Assembly: GCF_002278135.3 (NCBI RefSeq)
Contig: NZ_CP029425.2
Span: 4,192,001-4,256,000 of the forward strand
Length of the DNA stretch: 64,000 nt
Direction: 5' to 3'
Source of the DNA: Bradyrhizobium ottawaense
Lineage (GTDB): Bacteria > Pseudomonadota > Alphaproteobacteria > Rhizobiales > Xanthobacteraceae
Part shown: positions 29,791 to 38,317 of the stretch, one piece after another
Layout: every line of letters starts with the position of its first letter
Position numbering within the stretch: the first letter of the stretch is position 1
Notes under the pieces: generated by a model
Told to the model about the DNA's origin: nothing
Seen by the model: only the letters and a program-made list of their open reading frames with translations
The model's database searches: none
Position numbers and translations under genes: made by a program

Positions 29791-30999
29791 TCACGGCACT
29801 GTCGAGCTCCAGGCCTGACCGGCAGCGGCCTTGTCATAACCGTATTGATAGAGCGCCCGCATATAGCCGGTGTCGAACCCTTCCGACGGCGGCGCCGGAT
29901 ACTCGCGCGCGATGTAGGAGAGGTGGAAGCCGAGGCGGTTGCGCTTGGCGAAATCATAGGTCGAGAAGATGATCGAGCGCGTCTGCGACTGGGTGATCGC
30001 CGACAGGCTGCGCGAGGCGACATCGATGGTGCCATTGGAGACCAGCTCGAAATTGCGTTCGATCTTCTTGTTGACGAGGATGTAGATGTCCATCTTCGCG
30101 TTGCCCGGCAGACGGTTGCCCTGGAACAGCAGGGCTTCCGGCAGCGTCAGCACCGGCGCGGTCACGCCGCCGTCGACATGCATCTCCTGAAACTTGCGGC
30201 CCTGGCCCTCGGCGTCGATCATGATCGGCGGAAATACCAGGGGAATGCTGGCGGAGGCCGCCATCACGTCGCGAAACAGTTTGAGCGCCTCGGGTGTGCC
30301 GACCGCGGCGATCTTGCCCATGTCCCAGATCGCGGTGCGCTGGGTATCGAGATCGGTCGTCACCACCAGAAGCTTCCGGCCCTTGGCATTCTCGCGCGCG
30401 ACTTGCGCCATGATCTCCGGCCCGACATAGCGGGCGACGAGCTCGCGCAGCCTCGTGTTGCCGAACAGGCCGGATCCGAACAGCACGCGCATGATGCTGG
30501 GATCATTCAACAGGGTCTCGGCGATGCCGCTGGTATAGACCTCCTTCAGCGTGTCGTCGTATTGCGAGCCCAGAAACGCAAACGGCGCGATCAGGCCGCC
30601 CGTGCTCACGCCCGAGACGACGGAGAAGGTGGGGCGGGTTCTGGCCGCGGTCCAGCCGTTGAGCACGCCGACGCCGTAGGCGCCGTCGGCGCCGCCGCCG
30701 GAGAGCGCCAGATAGGACTTCGTCGCGGTGCTGGTGTCCTTCTCGAAGCTGAATTTCGTGATGGGCTCGTCGGCGTAGCGCCTGAGGCCGTCGATCTCGA
30801 GCACGCGCGAGGTGCTGGCTTCTGCGGCCGTATAAGGCGTGCGGGGCAGCGAGGTACAGGCGCCGAGCACCAGGCTGCACGCCAGGAGCAGAAATCCGGC
30901 CAGGCGGCCGCCTGTCTGCCTGATCCAGTCATGCGGGCGGCCGGCGACATCAGTCGAACAGGAAGCGAAGGGCATTGTCGGTGGCTGGCGATCACGCAT
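29791..30999 (-). CDS. patatin-like phospholipase, predicted lipoprotein
   Basis: 402 residues. Lipobox LGAC with Cys48 after a hydrophobic stretch, so anchored in the envelope. Patatin motifs: oxyanion loop SGGGADGAYG (about 100-109), nucleophile elbow GVSTGG (Ser132) and the DGG dyad partner (Asp276). Expected acyl hydrolase of lipids. The N-terminal region before the hydrophobic core is long (about 32 residues), so the true start may be further in. Followed by a TetR gene; a TetR-type palindrome lies 52 bases upstream. Confidence 0.88.
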   Translation of the reverse strand: MRDRQPPTMPFASCSTDVAGRPHDWIRQTGGRLAGFLLLACSLVLGACTSLPRTPYTAAEASTSRVLEIDGLRRYADEPITKFSFEKDTSTATKSYLALSGGGADGAYGVGVLNGWTAARTRPTFSVVSGVSTGGLIAPFAFLGSQYDDTLKEVYTSGIAETLLNDPSIMRVLFGSGLFGNTRLRELVARYVGPEIMAQVARENAKGRKLLVVTTDLDTQRTAIWDMGKIAAVGTPEALKLFRDVMAASASIPLVFPPIMIDAEGQGRKFQEMHVDGGVTAPVLTLPEALLFQGNRLPGNAKMDIYILVNKKIERNFELVSNGTIDVASRSLSAITQSQTRSIIFSTYDFAKRNRLGFHLSYIAREYPAPPSEGFDTGYMRALYQYGYDKAAAGQAWSSTVP

Positions 31000-31050
31000 T
31001 TACTGCCGCCGGCAGATTTGCCGCGGCATTCTCGTCCAGCCCCCAGGATA

Positions 31051-31069
31051 AAACTACACTGTATCGTTT
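31051..31069. promoter_or_regulatory. TetR-type operator upstream of patatin gene
   Basis: AAACTACAC-T-GTATCGTTT; the right arm is identical to that of the palindrome at 28838-28856 and the left arm matches seven of nine. Lies between the divergent patatin and tgt genes. Confidence 0.6.
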
Positions 31070-31179
31070 TGTTTAACAAGGGCGGTGGCGCTAAAATCCA
31101 CCGTGTCCCAGTCTGAAGCACCCGCCGGCTGCCGCGTGGCGGGTTGATCGGCCTTCTCCGACACGCAATAAGCACCGCC

Positions 31180-32325
31180 ATGAATCCCGACAACGATCTT
31201 CCCAATCACTTTGAATTGCTCGGCACTGATGGCGCCGCGCGGACCGGGCGCCTGACCACGCCTCACGGCGTGGTGCGCACGCCCGCCTTCATGCCGGTCG
31301 GCACCGCCGGCGCCATGAAGGGCATGCACTGGCGCGAGGTGCGCGATGCCGGCGCCGACATCGTGCTTGGCAACACCTATCACCTGATGCTGCGTCCGAG
31401 CGCCGAGCGGATCGCCGGCCTCGGCGGCCTGCAGCGGTTCACCGGCTGGAACGGGCCGATGCTGACGGATTCCGGCGGTTTCCAGGTGATGTCGCTGTCG
31501 GACTTGCGAAAGGTCACCGAGAACGCCGTCACCTTCCGCTCGCATATCGACGGTGCCAAGGTCGAGCTGTCGCCGGAGCGCTCGATCGAGGTGCAGCGCT
31601 TGCTCGGCTCCGATATCGCCATGCAGATGGACGAATGCGTGCGGCTGCCGGCCGAGCGCGCCGACATCGAGCGCGCGATGCAATTGTCGCTGCGCTGGGC
31701 CGAGCGAAGCAAGCGCGCCTTCGAGAGCGCCCCCGACGGCTATATGCTGTTCGGCATCGTGCAGGGCGGCGACATCCCGCAGCTTCGCCACGAGAGCGCG
31801 CGAGGTCTCGTCGCGACCGGTTTCCACGGCTATGCAATCGGCGGCCTTGCCGTCGGCGAGCCGCAGGCGGTGATGCTGGCGATGATCGACGAGACCGCAC
31901 CATTGCTGCCGAAAGAGCGCCCGCGCTATCTGATGGGCGTCGGGACGCCCGACGACATCCTCGAAGCCGTCAAGCGCGGCATCGACATGTTCGATTGCGT
32001 GATGCCGACGCGCAATGGCCGGCACGGTGTCGCCTTCACGCGCTTCGGCCAGGTGAATTTGCGCAATGCGCGCCACGCCGACGATCCGCGTCCGCTGGAT
32101 GAGGAGAGCTCATGGCCGTCGGCGCGCAACTGCGCGCGCGCCTATCTGCACCATCTCGTCAAGGCGGGCGAGACGCTGGGCGCGATGCTGCTGTCCGAAA
32201 TCAATATCGCTTACTACCAGTTCCTGATGCAGGGCATCAGGGACGCGATCGCGCAGGGAAGGTTCGACGAGTTCTACCAGCGTACGCGCGCGGACTGGGC
32301 GAGGGGCGATATCGCCCCGCGCTAG
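31180..32325 (+). CDS. tgt: queuine tRNA-ribosyltransferase, zinc site missing
   Basis: 381 residues. Exchanges guanine 34 of Asp/Asn/His/Tyr tRNAs for preQ1. The general base (Asp97 in [11 protein letters not shown]) and the nucleophile (Asp272 in [11 protein letters not shown]) are present, as are GIVQGG and AIGGLAVGE. The canonical zinc site C-x-C-x2-C...H is not: the segment before [11 protein letters not shown] reads SSWPSA, and the HNL motif later reads INI. All four ligands are therefore replaced. Start at ATG 31180 agrees with family length. Shares its upstream region with the patatin gene. Confidence 0.95.
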   Translation: MNPDNDLPNHFELLGTDGAARTGRLTTPHGVVRTPAFMPVGTAGAMKGMHWREVRDAGADIVLGNTYHLMLRPSAERIAGLGGLQRFTGWNGPMLTDSGGFQVMSLSDLRKVTENAVTFRSHIDGAKVELSPERSIEVQRLLGSDIAMQMDECVRLPAERADIERAMQLSLRWAERSKRAFESAPDGYMLFGIVQGGDIPQLRHESARGLVATGFHGYAIGGLAVGEPQAVMLAMIDETAPLLPKERPRYLMGVGTPDDILEAVKRGIDMFDCVMPTRNGRHGVAFTRFGQVNLRNARHADDPRPLDEESSWPSARNCARAYLHHLVKAGETLGAMLLSEINIAYYQFLMQGIRDAIAQGRFDEFYQRTRADWARGDIAPR

Positions 32326-32340
32326 GTCAACGGTCCAAGC

Positions 32341-32559
32341 TCAATTGCACACGATCCGCTGCTTGACGGCGTGCTTGGTGACGAAGCCGTAGCCGCAATT
32401 GTCGCAGGTCCAGAGATAGCTGATGACGTGGTCCGAGATGTAGGCGGATGCTTCGGCGGCGACCATGGAATCGGCGCAGACGGGACAGGTCGGCAATTCG
32501 CTGCAACGCGGATCACGCCTTAGCGCTACGGTCGGCATCACTTCAGCAACTGCTGACAT
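32341..32559 (-). CDS. small zinc-ribbon protein
   Basis: 72 residues with two CxxC knuckles (TCPVCADSM and TCDNCGYGF), 25 residues apart, a zinc-ribbon spacing. GGGAGG lies seven bases before ATG 32559. Convergent with tgt. Function unknown. Confidence 0.78.
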   Translation of the reverse strand: MSAVAEVMPTVALRRDPRCSELPTCPVCADSMVAAEASAYISDHVISYLWTCDNCGYGFVTKHAVKQRIVCN

Positions 32560-32686
32560 CGTGTGACCTCCCTGCTTTGAGACCTAAGTCTAACATAAGC
32601 AGAATCAGTTGACGAGGTCGCAACACAAATGCGTTGGTTTTCTGCTAATTAAAGCTCACGCGATTTTGCGATGCAGCGTATTTAAC

Positions 32687-32731
32687 ATGTGCCGCAATTG
32701 TCGCTTGCGTGTCGTCGCAGGCTATCCGTAA
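32687..32731 (+). CDS. candidate Cys-containing upstream ORF of cysK
   Basis: 14-codon ORF beginning MCRNCR, with Cys at codons 2 and 5, ending 50 bases before the cysteine synthase start. No Shine-Dalgarno and no terminator follows. Early Cys codons upstream of a cysteine biosynthetic gene recall cysteine-responsive leader ORFs known in actinobacteria, but this is inference from position and composition only. Confidence 0.3.
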   Translation: MCRNCRLRVVAGYP

Positions 32732-32781
32732 CTGCGCATGAGCCGCGTAAGAAGCGCAAATGTGGTCACAGGGAGTTCATC

Positions 32782-33759
32782 ATGGACGCATCGTCCAACA
32801 CGGGTGCAGCGCACCAACCCGGCCGCGGCCGGATCTATGACTCGATTGTCGAGGCCTTCGGCAATACACCGACTGTGCGCTTGCGCCGGCTGCCCGGCAT
32901 GCACGGCGTGAACGCGACCATTTTGGCAAAACTTGAATATTTCAATCCGGCCGCAAGCGTGAAGGACCGCATCGGCGCGGCCATGATCATCGCGATGGAG
33001 AAGGCGGGCATCGTCAAGCCCGACACCGTGCTGATCGAGCCGACCTCCGGCAATACCGGCATTGCGCTCGCCTTCGTGGCGGCTTCGCGCGGCTACCGCC
33101 TCAAGCTGGTGATGCCGGAATCGATGTCGATCGAACGGCGCAAGATGCTGGCATTTCTCGGTGCCGAGCTGGTGCTGACGCCCGCGGCGCAGGGCATGAA
33201 GGGCGCGATCGCCGCCGCCGAGGAGCTGTTGAAGACGACGCCGAACTCGGTGATGCCGCAGCAGTTCAAGAATCTCGCCAATCCCGAGGTGCACCGTCGC
33301 ACCACCGCAGAGGAAATCTGGAACGACACCGGCGGCAATATCGATTTCTTCGTGGCCGGCGTTGGCACCGGCGGCACGATCACCGGCGTCGGCCAGGTGC
33401 TCAAGCCACGCAAGGCCTCACTGCGCGTCGTCGCGGTCGAGCCGGAGGAAAGCCCGGTGCTGTCGGGCGGACAGCATACGCCGCACAAGATCCAGGGCAT
33501 CGGCGCAGGCTTCGTCCCTGACATCCTCGATCGCGCCGTGATCGACGAGATCGTGAAGATCAACTCGACGACGGCGATCGAGACCTCGCGCGCGCTGGCG
33601 CGGCACGAGGGGATTCCGGGCGGCATCTCCTCGGGCGCGGCGATCGCGGCCGCGCTCCAGATCGGCAAGCGGCCGGAAGCGGCGGGAAAGACCATCCTGG
33701 CGATCGTGCCGTCCTTCTCCGAGCGGTATCTTTCGACAGCGCTGTTTGAGGGAATCTAG
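32782..33759 (+). CDS. cysK: cysteine synthase (O-acetylserine sulfhydrylase)
   Basis: 325 residues, PLP fold type II. Makes cysteine from O-acetylserine and sulfide. PLP Lys in ASVKDRIG, substrate loop [10 protein letters not shown], phosphate-binding GTGGTITG, and [12 protein letters not shown] near the C-terminus. ATG 32782 has GGGAG six bases upstream; a longer in-frame version would add a non-conserved leader. A BrnA-like gene starts three bases after the stop. Confidence 0.95.
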   Translation: MDASSNTGAAHQPGRGRIYDSIVEAFGNTPTVRLRRLPGMHGVNATILAKLEYFNPAASVKDRIGAAMIIAMEKAGIVKPDTVLIEPTSGNTGIALAFVAASRGYRLKLVMPESMSIERRKMLAFLGAELVLTPAAQGMKGAIAAAEELLKTTPNSVMPQQFKNLANPEVHRRTTAEEIWNDTGGNIDFFVAGVGTGGTITGVGQVLKPRKASLRVVAVEPEESPVLSGGQHTPHKIQGIGAGFVPDILDRAVIDEIVKINSTTAIETSRALARHEGIPGGISSGAAIAAALQIGKRPEAAGKTILAIVPSFSERYLSTALFEGI

Positions 33760-33762
33760 GAC

Positions 33763-34005
33763 ATGGCGGATCAACCACCGAGGCGGCCGCGCACACTCGG
33801 CGATGCCAGGACAGAGGCCGAGGCGGCGTTCAAGAAGGTGACGGCCAAGGTCGCCGCGGCGCCGCCGAAGCCGAACGTGGCACCGGGGATCAAGGAGCAG
33901 GTGACGCTACGCATCGATCAGGACGTGCTGGAGTTCTTCCAGGAGGGCGGCCCCGGCTGGCAGGACCGCATCAACGAGGCGCTGCGCAAGGCTGCGGGGA
34001 AGTAG
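33763..34005 (+). CDS. BrnA-like antitoxin (orphan)
   Basis: 80 residues. The C-terminal third QVTLRIDQDVLEFF...GWQDRINEALRKAAG is the ribbon-helix-helix pattern of BrnA/DUF4415 antitoxins. The N-terminal half is basic and Ala/Pro-rich. BrnA normally follows a brnT toxin gene; here the upstream neighbour is cysK (3-base gap), and no toxin is seen. It may act as a stand-alone DNA-binding regulator. Confidence 0.75.
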   Translation: MADQPPRRPRTLGDARTEAEAAFKKVTAKVAAAPPKPNVAPGIKEQVTLRIDQDVLEFFQEGGPGWQDRINEALRKAAGK

Positions 34006-34012
34006 CCAACCT

Positions 34013-34100
34013 CGTCATTGCAAGCGCAGCGAAGCAATCCAGAAATGTATCCGCAGAGAGATTCTGGATTGCTTCGTCGCAAGAGCTCCTCGCAATGAGG
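34013..34100. repeat. dispersed palindromic repeat (copy of 6959-7045)
   Basis: TCATTGCAAGCGCAGCGAAG ... GCTTCGTCGCAAGAGCTCC; reverse orientation relative to the first copy, with the same ends and a different centre. Confidence 0.85.
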
Positions 34101-34128
34101 AGCATGCTGCGACACCGTCGCACAACAG

Positions 34129-34155
34129 AAAAAGACCGGCGCGAGCCGGGCTTTT
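34129..34155 (-). terminator. intrinsic terminator of caspase-like gene
   Basis: Stem AAAGCCCGGC / GCCGGTCTTT on the minus strand with a T-run, 23 bases beyond the stop. Confidence 0.75.
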
Positions 34156-34177
34156 GTGTTTTCAACCTCACCGCATC

Positions 34178-35611
34178 TCAGCGGCGGAACATGCCGCCCA
34201 TCATGCCACCGACGACGCCACCCACGAACGCCGCGCCGGCGGCATCGCCGGGATTGCTGCGCTGGGGAGCCGGTGCCGGTGCCGGTGCGCTGCTGCCTGC
34301 GGGCGCGGCGGCACGGCGGGCCGCCTTCTGGCTGGTGTCGCTCGCGGTCGGCGGGGCGGCCTGGACCTCCGAGATCAGGGCCTTGTGCTGGTGCTTATTG
34401 AGGTAACCCGATGAGGGATAGCCGCGCGCGGCCTGCCAGCGCTTGAGCACGGTCCGGGTCTCATCGCTGAAAACGCCGGTCTGCTTGGTATCGAAGCCGA
34501 GCCCGGTGAGACGACGCTGCACGTCGCGGCGCTGGGTCTTGTCGAGGCCGATCTGATCCTCGGTGAGCTGGGTGGCCTCGTCGGTGAAGGTCGCAGGATC
34601 GACGCCGGCGTTGAGGGTGCGCGTCGCGGTCGAGGGACCGCTCTTGATGGCCGCAAGGCGTGCCAGCGCCAGCGCCTTGAACTGACCGTTGGGATAGGCG
34701 GCGAGATAGGCGTTGAGCTCTTCCGGCTTGTTGGACTCTTTCACCGAGCGCCAATATTCGAGCTCGACGCCGTCTGAGCTGCCGCTCGCCGCCGGCACGA
34801 TGCCAGAAGCGGTCGGCGCCGCGTTGGCGACCTGGGTTGTCGGAGCCTGGTTGAGATAGACCGAGCCGGTCAGGTTGGTGTGGCCCCAGGGCAGCTGACC
34901 CTTGCGGGTCTCTTCATTGACCTGGGCGCGCACCGACGTCATCGCCTGCTGGATCTCGATGCCGGGCTTGGTGATGTTGTCGATCAGCGCACGGGTGAAC
35001 GGGCTGTTGTTGCCCTCCTGACCGTCGAGCGCGGTCTGGCCGGGGCCGGTGGCGAACGCGATGAGAGTGCCTTCGCCGGATTTCATCTCGGCAAGACCGC
35101 TCTGCACGTTGACGCTGCGCGTCGCGGAGTTCGACTTGATCTTGGCGGCGAACGGATTGTCGCGGCAGGCATCGAGGAACACGAGCTTGACCTTGGCATC
35201 GCCCATGGTCTGCTCGAGCGTCAGGTCGATGTTGATGGCGGCGCCCAGCTTGACGTCCATCTCCGACTTGATGTCGGCGTCGACGGGCAGCAGGTAATTG
35301 GTGCCGCTGACGGCGATGCCGTGGCCGGCATAATAGAACAGCGCGATGTCGGAGCCCTGCGCCTTGCGCCCGAAGTCGAGCAGCTTCTCCGTCATCTGGT
35401 CGCGGCTGAGATTGGAGCCTTCGATCACCTCGAAGCCGACATTGCGCAGCGTCGACGCCATCGCCTTGGCATCGATCGGCGGGTTCGGCAATTGTGCGAC
35501 GTTCTTGTAGGAGCCGTTGCCGACGACGAAGGCGACGCGGCGATCGGCCTTCGCGGCACTGACCGACAGCGCCATGCACATCAGCGAAGCGAGGAGGGTG
35601 AGGTAGCGCAT
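34178..35611 (-). CDS. secreted caspase-like (C14) protein with peptidoglycan-binding-like domain
   Basis: 477 residues. Signal peptide MRYLTLLASLMCMALSVSAAKA. Caspase p20-like domain (about 24-245): VAFVVGNGSYKN, ALFYYAGHG with His97, and LVFLDACRDNPF with Cys149, the complete His-Cys dyad. C-terminal region (about 375-435) matches a PGB_1 helical domain (QRRDVQRRLTGLGFDTKQTG ... RWQAARGYPSSGYL). Tail is Pro/Ala-rich ending in GGVVGGMMGGMF. Such proteins are bacterial orthocaspases acting in the periplasm; the substrate is unknown. Start at ATG 35611 with GGGGA eight bases upstream. Confidence 0.9.
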   Translation of the reverse strand: MRYLTLLASLMCMALSVSAAKADRRVAFVVGNGSYKNVAQLPNPPIDAKAMASTLRNVGFEVIEGSNLSRDQMTEKLLDFGRKAQGSDIALFYYAGHGIAVSGTNYLLPVDADIKSEMDVKLGAAINIDLTLEQTMGDAKVKLVFLDACRDNPFAAKIKSNSATRSVNVQSGLAEMKSGEGTLIAFATGPGQTALDGQEGNNSPFTRALIDNITKPGIEIQQAMTSVRAQVNEETRKGQLPWGHTNLTGSVYLNQAPTTQVANAAPTASGIVPAASGSSDGVELEYWRSVKESNKPEELNAYLAAYPNGQFKALALARLAAIKSGPSTATRTLNAGVDPATFTDEATQLTEDQIGLDKTQRRDVQRRLTGLGFDTKQTGVFSDETRTVLKRWQAARGYPSSGYLNKHQHKALISEVQAAPPTASDTSQKAARRAAAPAGSSAPAPAPAPQRSNPGDAAGAAFVGGVVGGMMGGMFRR

Positions 35612-35759
35612 TCTGAAATCCCCAGAATCGAATTGCAGGCAGCAACGAATTGGCAACGAACCTACACGAAGTGCCCGACTTCGCGCCACCGAAACGGCGG
35701 TCCGTTGCATGCAACCCGCTGCTGTGTGGCCGAATGTGCACGATGGGAATGTTTCCCAA

Positions 35760-35775
35760 CGTGATCCAAATCACA
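35760..35775. promoter_or_regulatory. CRP-like palindrome upstream of caspase-like gene
   Basis: CGTGA-TCCAAA-TCACA, one mismatch from the TGTGA-N6-TCACA CRP consensus. Forty-five bases nearer the gene (35704-35715) is a separate perfect palindrome GTTGCATGCAAC. Both lie in the 200-base space between the caspase-like gene and the DMT transporter's 3' end. Confidence 0.45.
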
Positions 35776-35812
35776 CGGCCACTTTGTTTTGTCGTGCGAG
35801 GCAGCGCGAGGT

Positions 35813-36688
35813 TCACCCCGCGCGGGCGGGAATCGCTGAGACCGGCTTCAAATTCAGGAGATTGCCGCACAGGATCAGCACAGCACCGAGCACGGTCCAG
35901 GCGTCGAGCCGCTCGGAATACAGCAGCCAGCCGACCGTCGCCGTCAGTGGAACCCGGAGGAAGTCCATGGGAACCACGATCGTTGCGTCGGCATATCGGA
36001 GCGCGCTGGCAAGGCAATAGTGCGAGAAAGTGCCGCAGACACCGATGACGAAGAGCCATCCCCAAAGGTAGGCTGACGGCCAGGTCCACACATAGAGCGT
36101 CGGCAGCAGGCCCACGACCATCTGCACGATGATCATCCAGAACAGGATCGATAAGGCGCTCTCGGTTCGGGTCAGCGATTTCGCCAGAATCATGGATACG
36201 CTGAAGCCGATTGCGGCTCCGAGCGCGATCAGCTGGCCGGGATTGATCTCCCCGGTGGCGGGCCGCACGATCATGACGACGCCGACGATGCCGAGCACGA
36301 CGGCGGCGATCTTCCAGACCGTCATGCGTTCAGACAGGAACGTTGCGGCCAGCACCGCAGTCCAGATCGGCATGGTGAACTCGATCGCCACGACCTGGCC
36401 GATTCCGATCAGCGTCAGTGCGTAGAACCAGCCGAGCTGCGCGAAATAATGGACCCCATTGCGTGCAAGGTGCTGCGGCAGGCGTTTGGTCGCGACCGCC
36501 TTGAAGCCGCCGGCGCGGTAGATGAGCGGCAGGAGCAGCGTGAGACCGATCACCGAACGCACTTCCATGATCTGGAAGACGTTGAGCTCACGCGTGGTCT
36601 CGCGCCCGGCAACCGCCATGACCAGCATCAGCGACAGCCAGCCGGCCATCCACAATGCAGCCATCGTTTTGGACGGTGTCGCGCTCAT
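35813..36688 (-). CDS. DMT-family (EamA) transporter
   Basis: 291 residues with ten predicted membrane helices in two EamA halves. Each half ends with a strongly hydrophobic G-rich helix (AAVVLGIVGVVMIVRP; TVLGAVLILCGNLLNL). Inner-membrane exporter or importer of small metabolites; substrate not inferable. Divergent from ridA-like gene. Confidence 0.87.
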   Translation of the reverse strand: MSATPSKTMAALWMAGWLSLMLVMAVAGRETTRELNVFQIMEVRSVIGLTLLLPLIYRAGGFKAVATKRLPQHLARNGVHYFAQLGWFYALTLIGIGQVVAIEFTMPIWTAVLAATFLSERMTVWKIAAVVLGIVGVVMIVRPATGEINPGQLIALGAAIGFSVSMILAKSLTRTESALSILFWMIIVQMVVGLLPTLYVWTWPSAYLWGWLFVIGVCGTFSHYCLASALRYADATIVVPMDFLRVPLTATVGWLLYSERLDAWTVLGAVLILCGNLLNLKPVSAIPARAG

Positions 36689-36853
36689 TGGGCAGGGGTT
36701 TGGGGGCAGGGTGTTGGAGGTTGGAATGTGAAAGGACGGCCGGTATCGACGACATCGCCACCGTTTGCAACGGCCAAATCTGCGGATGCAGCGATGCAGG
36801 GCGACGTGCTAAGGCATCAACGAACAACGACAAAAAATGGGAGAACTCCGCTC

Positions 36854-37252
36854 ATGCAGATCTTGCAGCCGGCCGAATGGAAAAAACCGCGCGGCTTCTC
36901 TCACGGCGTTGTGGCGGAGGGCCCTGGTCGCTGGGTGGTTCTGGCCGGCCAGACCGGCGGCGACGAGACGGGTAGCTACGCGCCCGACATGGCGGTGCAG
37001 GTCGGAGCCGCGCTGAAGCGGATCATCAAGCTTCTGGCCGAGGCCGGTGCCGGCCCCGAGCACATCGTCCGCCTGACCTGGTATCTGACCAGCCGCAGCG
37101 AATACGAGGCCGCGGGCGTGGGTATCGGCGCAGCCTGGAAGGAGACGCTCGGCCGCAATTTCCCGCCCTCGACGCTGCTCTATATCGGCGGCCTCGTGGA
37201 CGAGCGGGCCAAGGTCGAGATCGAGGTCACGGCGTTCGTGCCGAACGCATAA
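36854..37252 (+). CDS. RidA/YjgF family protein
   Basis: 132 residues. WVVLAGQTG and EHIVRLTWYLTSRSEYEAAG with the conserved Arg, then FPPSTLLYIGGLVDERAKVEIEVTAFVP, the RidA trimer signature. RidA proteins hydrolyse reactive enamine/imine intermediates. The start at ATG 36854 (MQILQPAEW) gives standard length. The stop codon overlaps the A-run of the downstream terminator. Confidence 0.88.
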   Translation: MQILQPAEWKKPRGFSHGVVAEGPGRWVVLAGQTGGDETGSYAPDMAVQVGAALKRIIKLLAEAGAGPEHIVRLTWYLTSRSEYEAAGVGIGAAWKETLGRNFPPSTLLYIGGLVDERAKVEIEVTAFVPNA

Positions 37253-37256
37253 AAAA

Positions 37257-37284
37257 ATCGATCCGGCGCGGGCGCCGGATCGAT
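37257..37284 (-). terminator. intrinsic terminator, 13-bp stem
   Basis: ATCGATCCGGCGC / GCGCCGGATCGAT perfect stem with TTTTTT on the minus strand; terminates the gene pair 37305-38145 and may also serve the convergent RidA gene. Confidence 0.9.
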
Positions 37285-37304
37285 TGCCGTGTCACTCTAC
37301 AGTC

Positions 37305-37787
37305 TTACTTCGACAGCGAGATATTGGCGCCGCGGAACTGGCTGTCCGCGCGGATCGAGACGTTCTGCTTGTTGCCGCTCGTCTTCAGCGCGATGTTGGC
37401 ATTGAAGCCGGCCGCGGAGGCGACCACTTCGAAGTTCCCGCCGCCGCCGCGGCCCTGGAGCGAGCCGGAGATGTTGCGGCTGGCCTCTGACCAGCTGCCG
37501 GTGATGGCGCTGCCCTCGGCCCTGACATTGGCTCCGAGGTTGAACTTGTAGGCATCGCTGGCACAGGTCAGCGACATCTCCATGGTCGGGCCGATCGGGG
37601 CGTATTTGGCCCGGCAGCGGATCCGCTCGGTCGAGCCGTCGTCCAGCGTGACGACGCCGCCGCCGCTCCAGCTTCCTGCCATCGGGGCGAACGGGCCGGA
37701 CTGGGCCTTGCTTTCAGAGTTGGCGATCCCTGCCGCAAACAAAACGGCGGCCGCGATCAGCAGCCGCCGCTTCCGGGCGCGAGCCAC
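37305..37787 (-). CDS. secreted hypothetical protein
   Basis: About 160 residues if started at GTG 37787, just after the stop of the preceding gene. Signal sequence ARKRRLLIAAAVLFAAGIANSESKA; mature part APMAGSWSGGGVVTLDDGSTERIRCRAKY and repeated GSW/GSLQG strands suggest an all-beta extracytoplasmic fold. ATG 37850 would give a longer protein overlapping the upstream gene by 56 bases. It shares the GSW/GKW strand theme with the upstream gene product, so distant relationship is possible. Confidence 0.72.
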   Translation of the reverse strand: MARARKRRLLIAAAVLFAAGIANSESKAQSGPFAPMAGSWSGGGVVTLDDGSTERIRCRAKYAPIGPTMEMSLTCASDAYKFNLGANVRAEGSAITGSWSEASRNISGSLQGRGGGGNFEVVASAAGFNANIALKTSGNKQNVSIRADSQFRGANISLSK

Positions 37788-37794
37788 ACTTGGT

Positions 37795-38145
37795 TTACTG
37801 GCGCGATGCTTCCCACCGCCCGCTGCACGGTATGCCTGCAGATGCTCCATTCCACTTCCCCGATCCGGCGTTGCCGTTGAGTTGACCGTTGGCATATGCA
37901 CCATTGATCGAAACTTTCACAAGTCCCCCGCTACCGATGGTGCCGGAAACGTTAGCGCCGGGCGCGGTGATCCTGCCGTCGGCAACTGTCAGCATGGAGC
38001 TTGCGGTCGGCTCGCAGGTGCCGCTCTTGGTGACGATGACGACCTGCCAGTTGCCGTCATAGGGGCTCTGGGCGAGGGCGGGAGCGGCGAGGGTGCCGGT
38101 CAAAACTGAAGCGGCACAGAACGCCGCGATGCGACCAAAACGCAT
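37795..38145 (-). CDS. secreted hypothetical protein
   Basis: 116 residues. Signal peptide MRFGRIAAFCAASVLTGTLAAPALA; mature start QSPYDGNWQVVIVTKSGTCEP and C-terminal GKWNGASAGIPCSGRWEA, with two Cys likely bridged. Likely one operon with the gene that follows (7-base gap). Function unknown. Confidence 0.78.
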   Translation of the reverse strand: MRFGRIAAFCAASVLTGTLAAPALAQSPYDGNWQVVIVTKSGTCEPTASSMLTVADGRITAPGANVSGTIGSGGLVKVSINGAYANGQLNGNAGSGKWNGASAGIPCSGRWEASRQ

Positions 38146-38317
38146 GAATTCCGTCCTTGAATTTGTCTGATATGCTGACGCTTATTCGGACGAAATGTGA
38201 CGGAAATTTGTTGCAATGCCAAATCGAAAATTGTTCCTGTGGAAACAATGGTTTATTTGCGTTCCCGGTTCCGATTTTCTAAGCGGAATCAAGGCCCCCT
38301 CACGTTAAGGGTAAACG

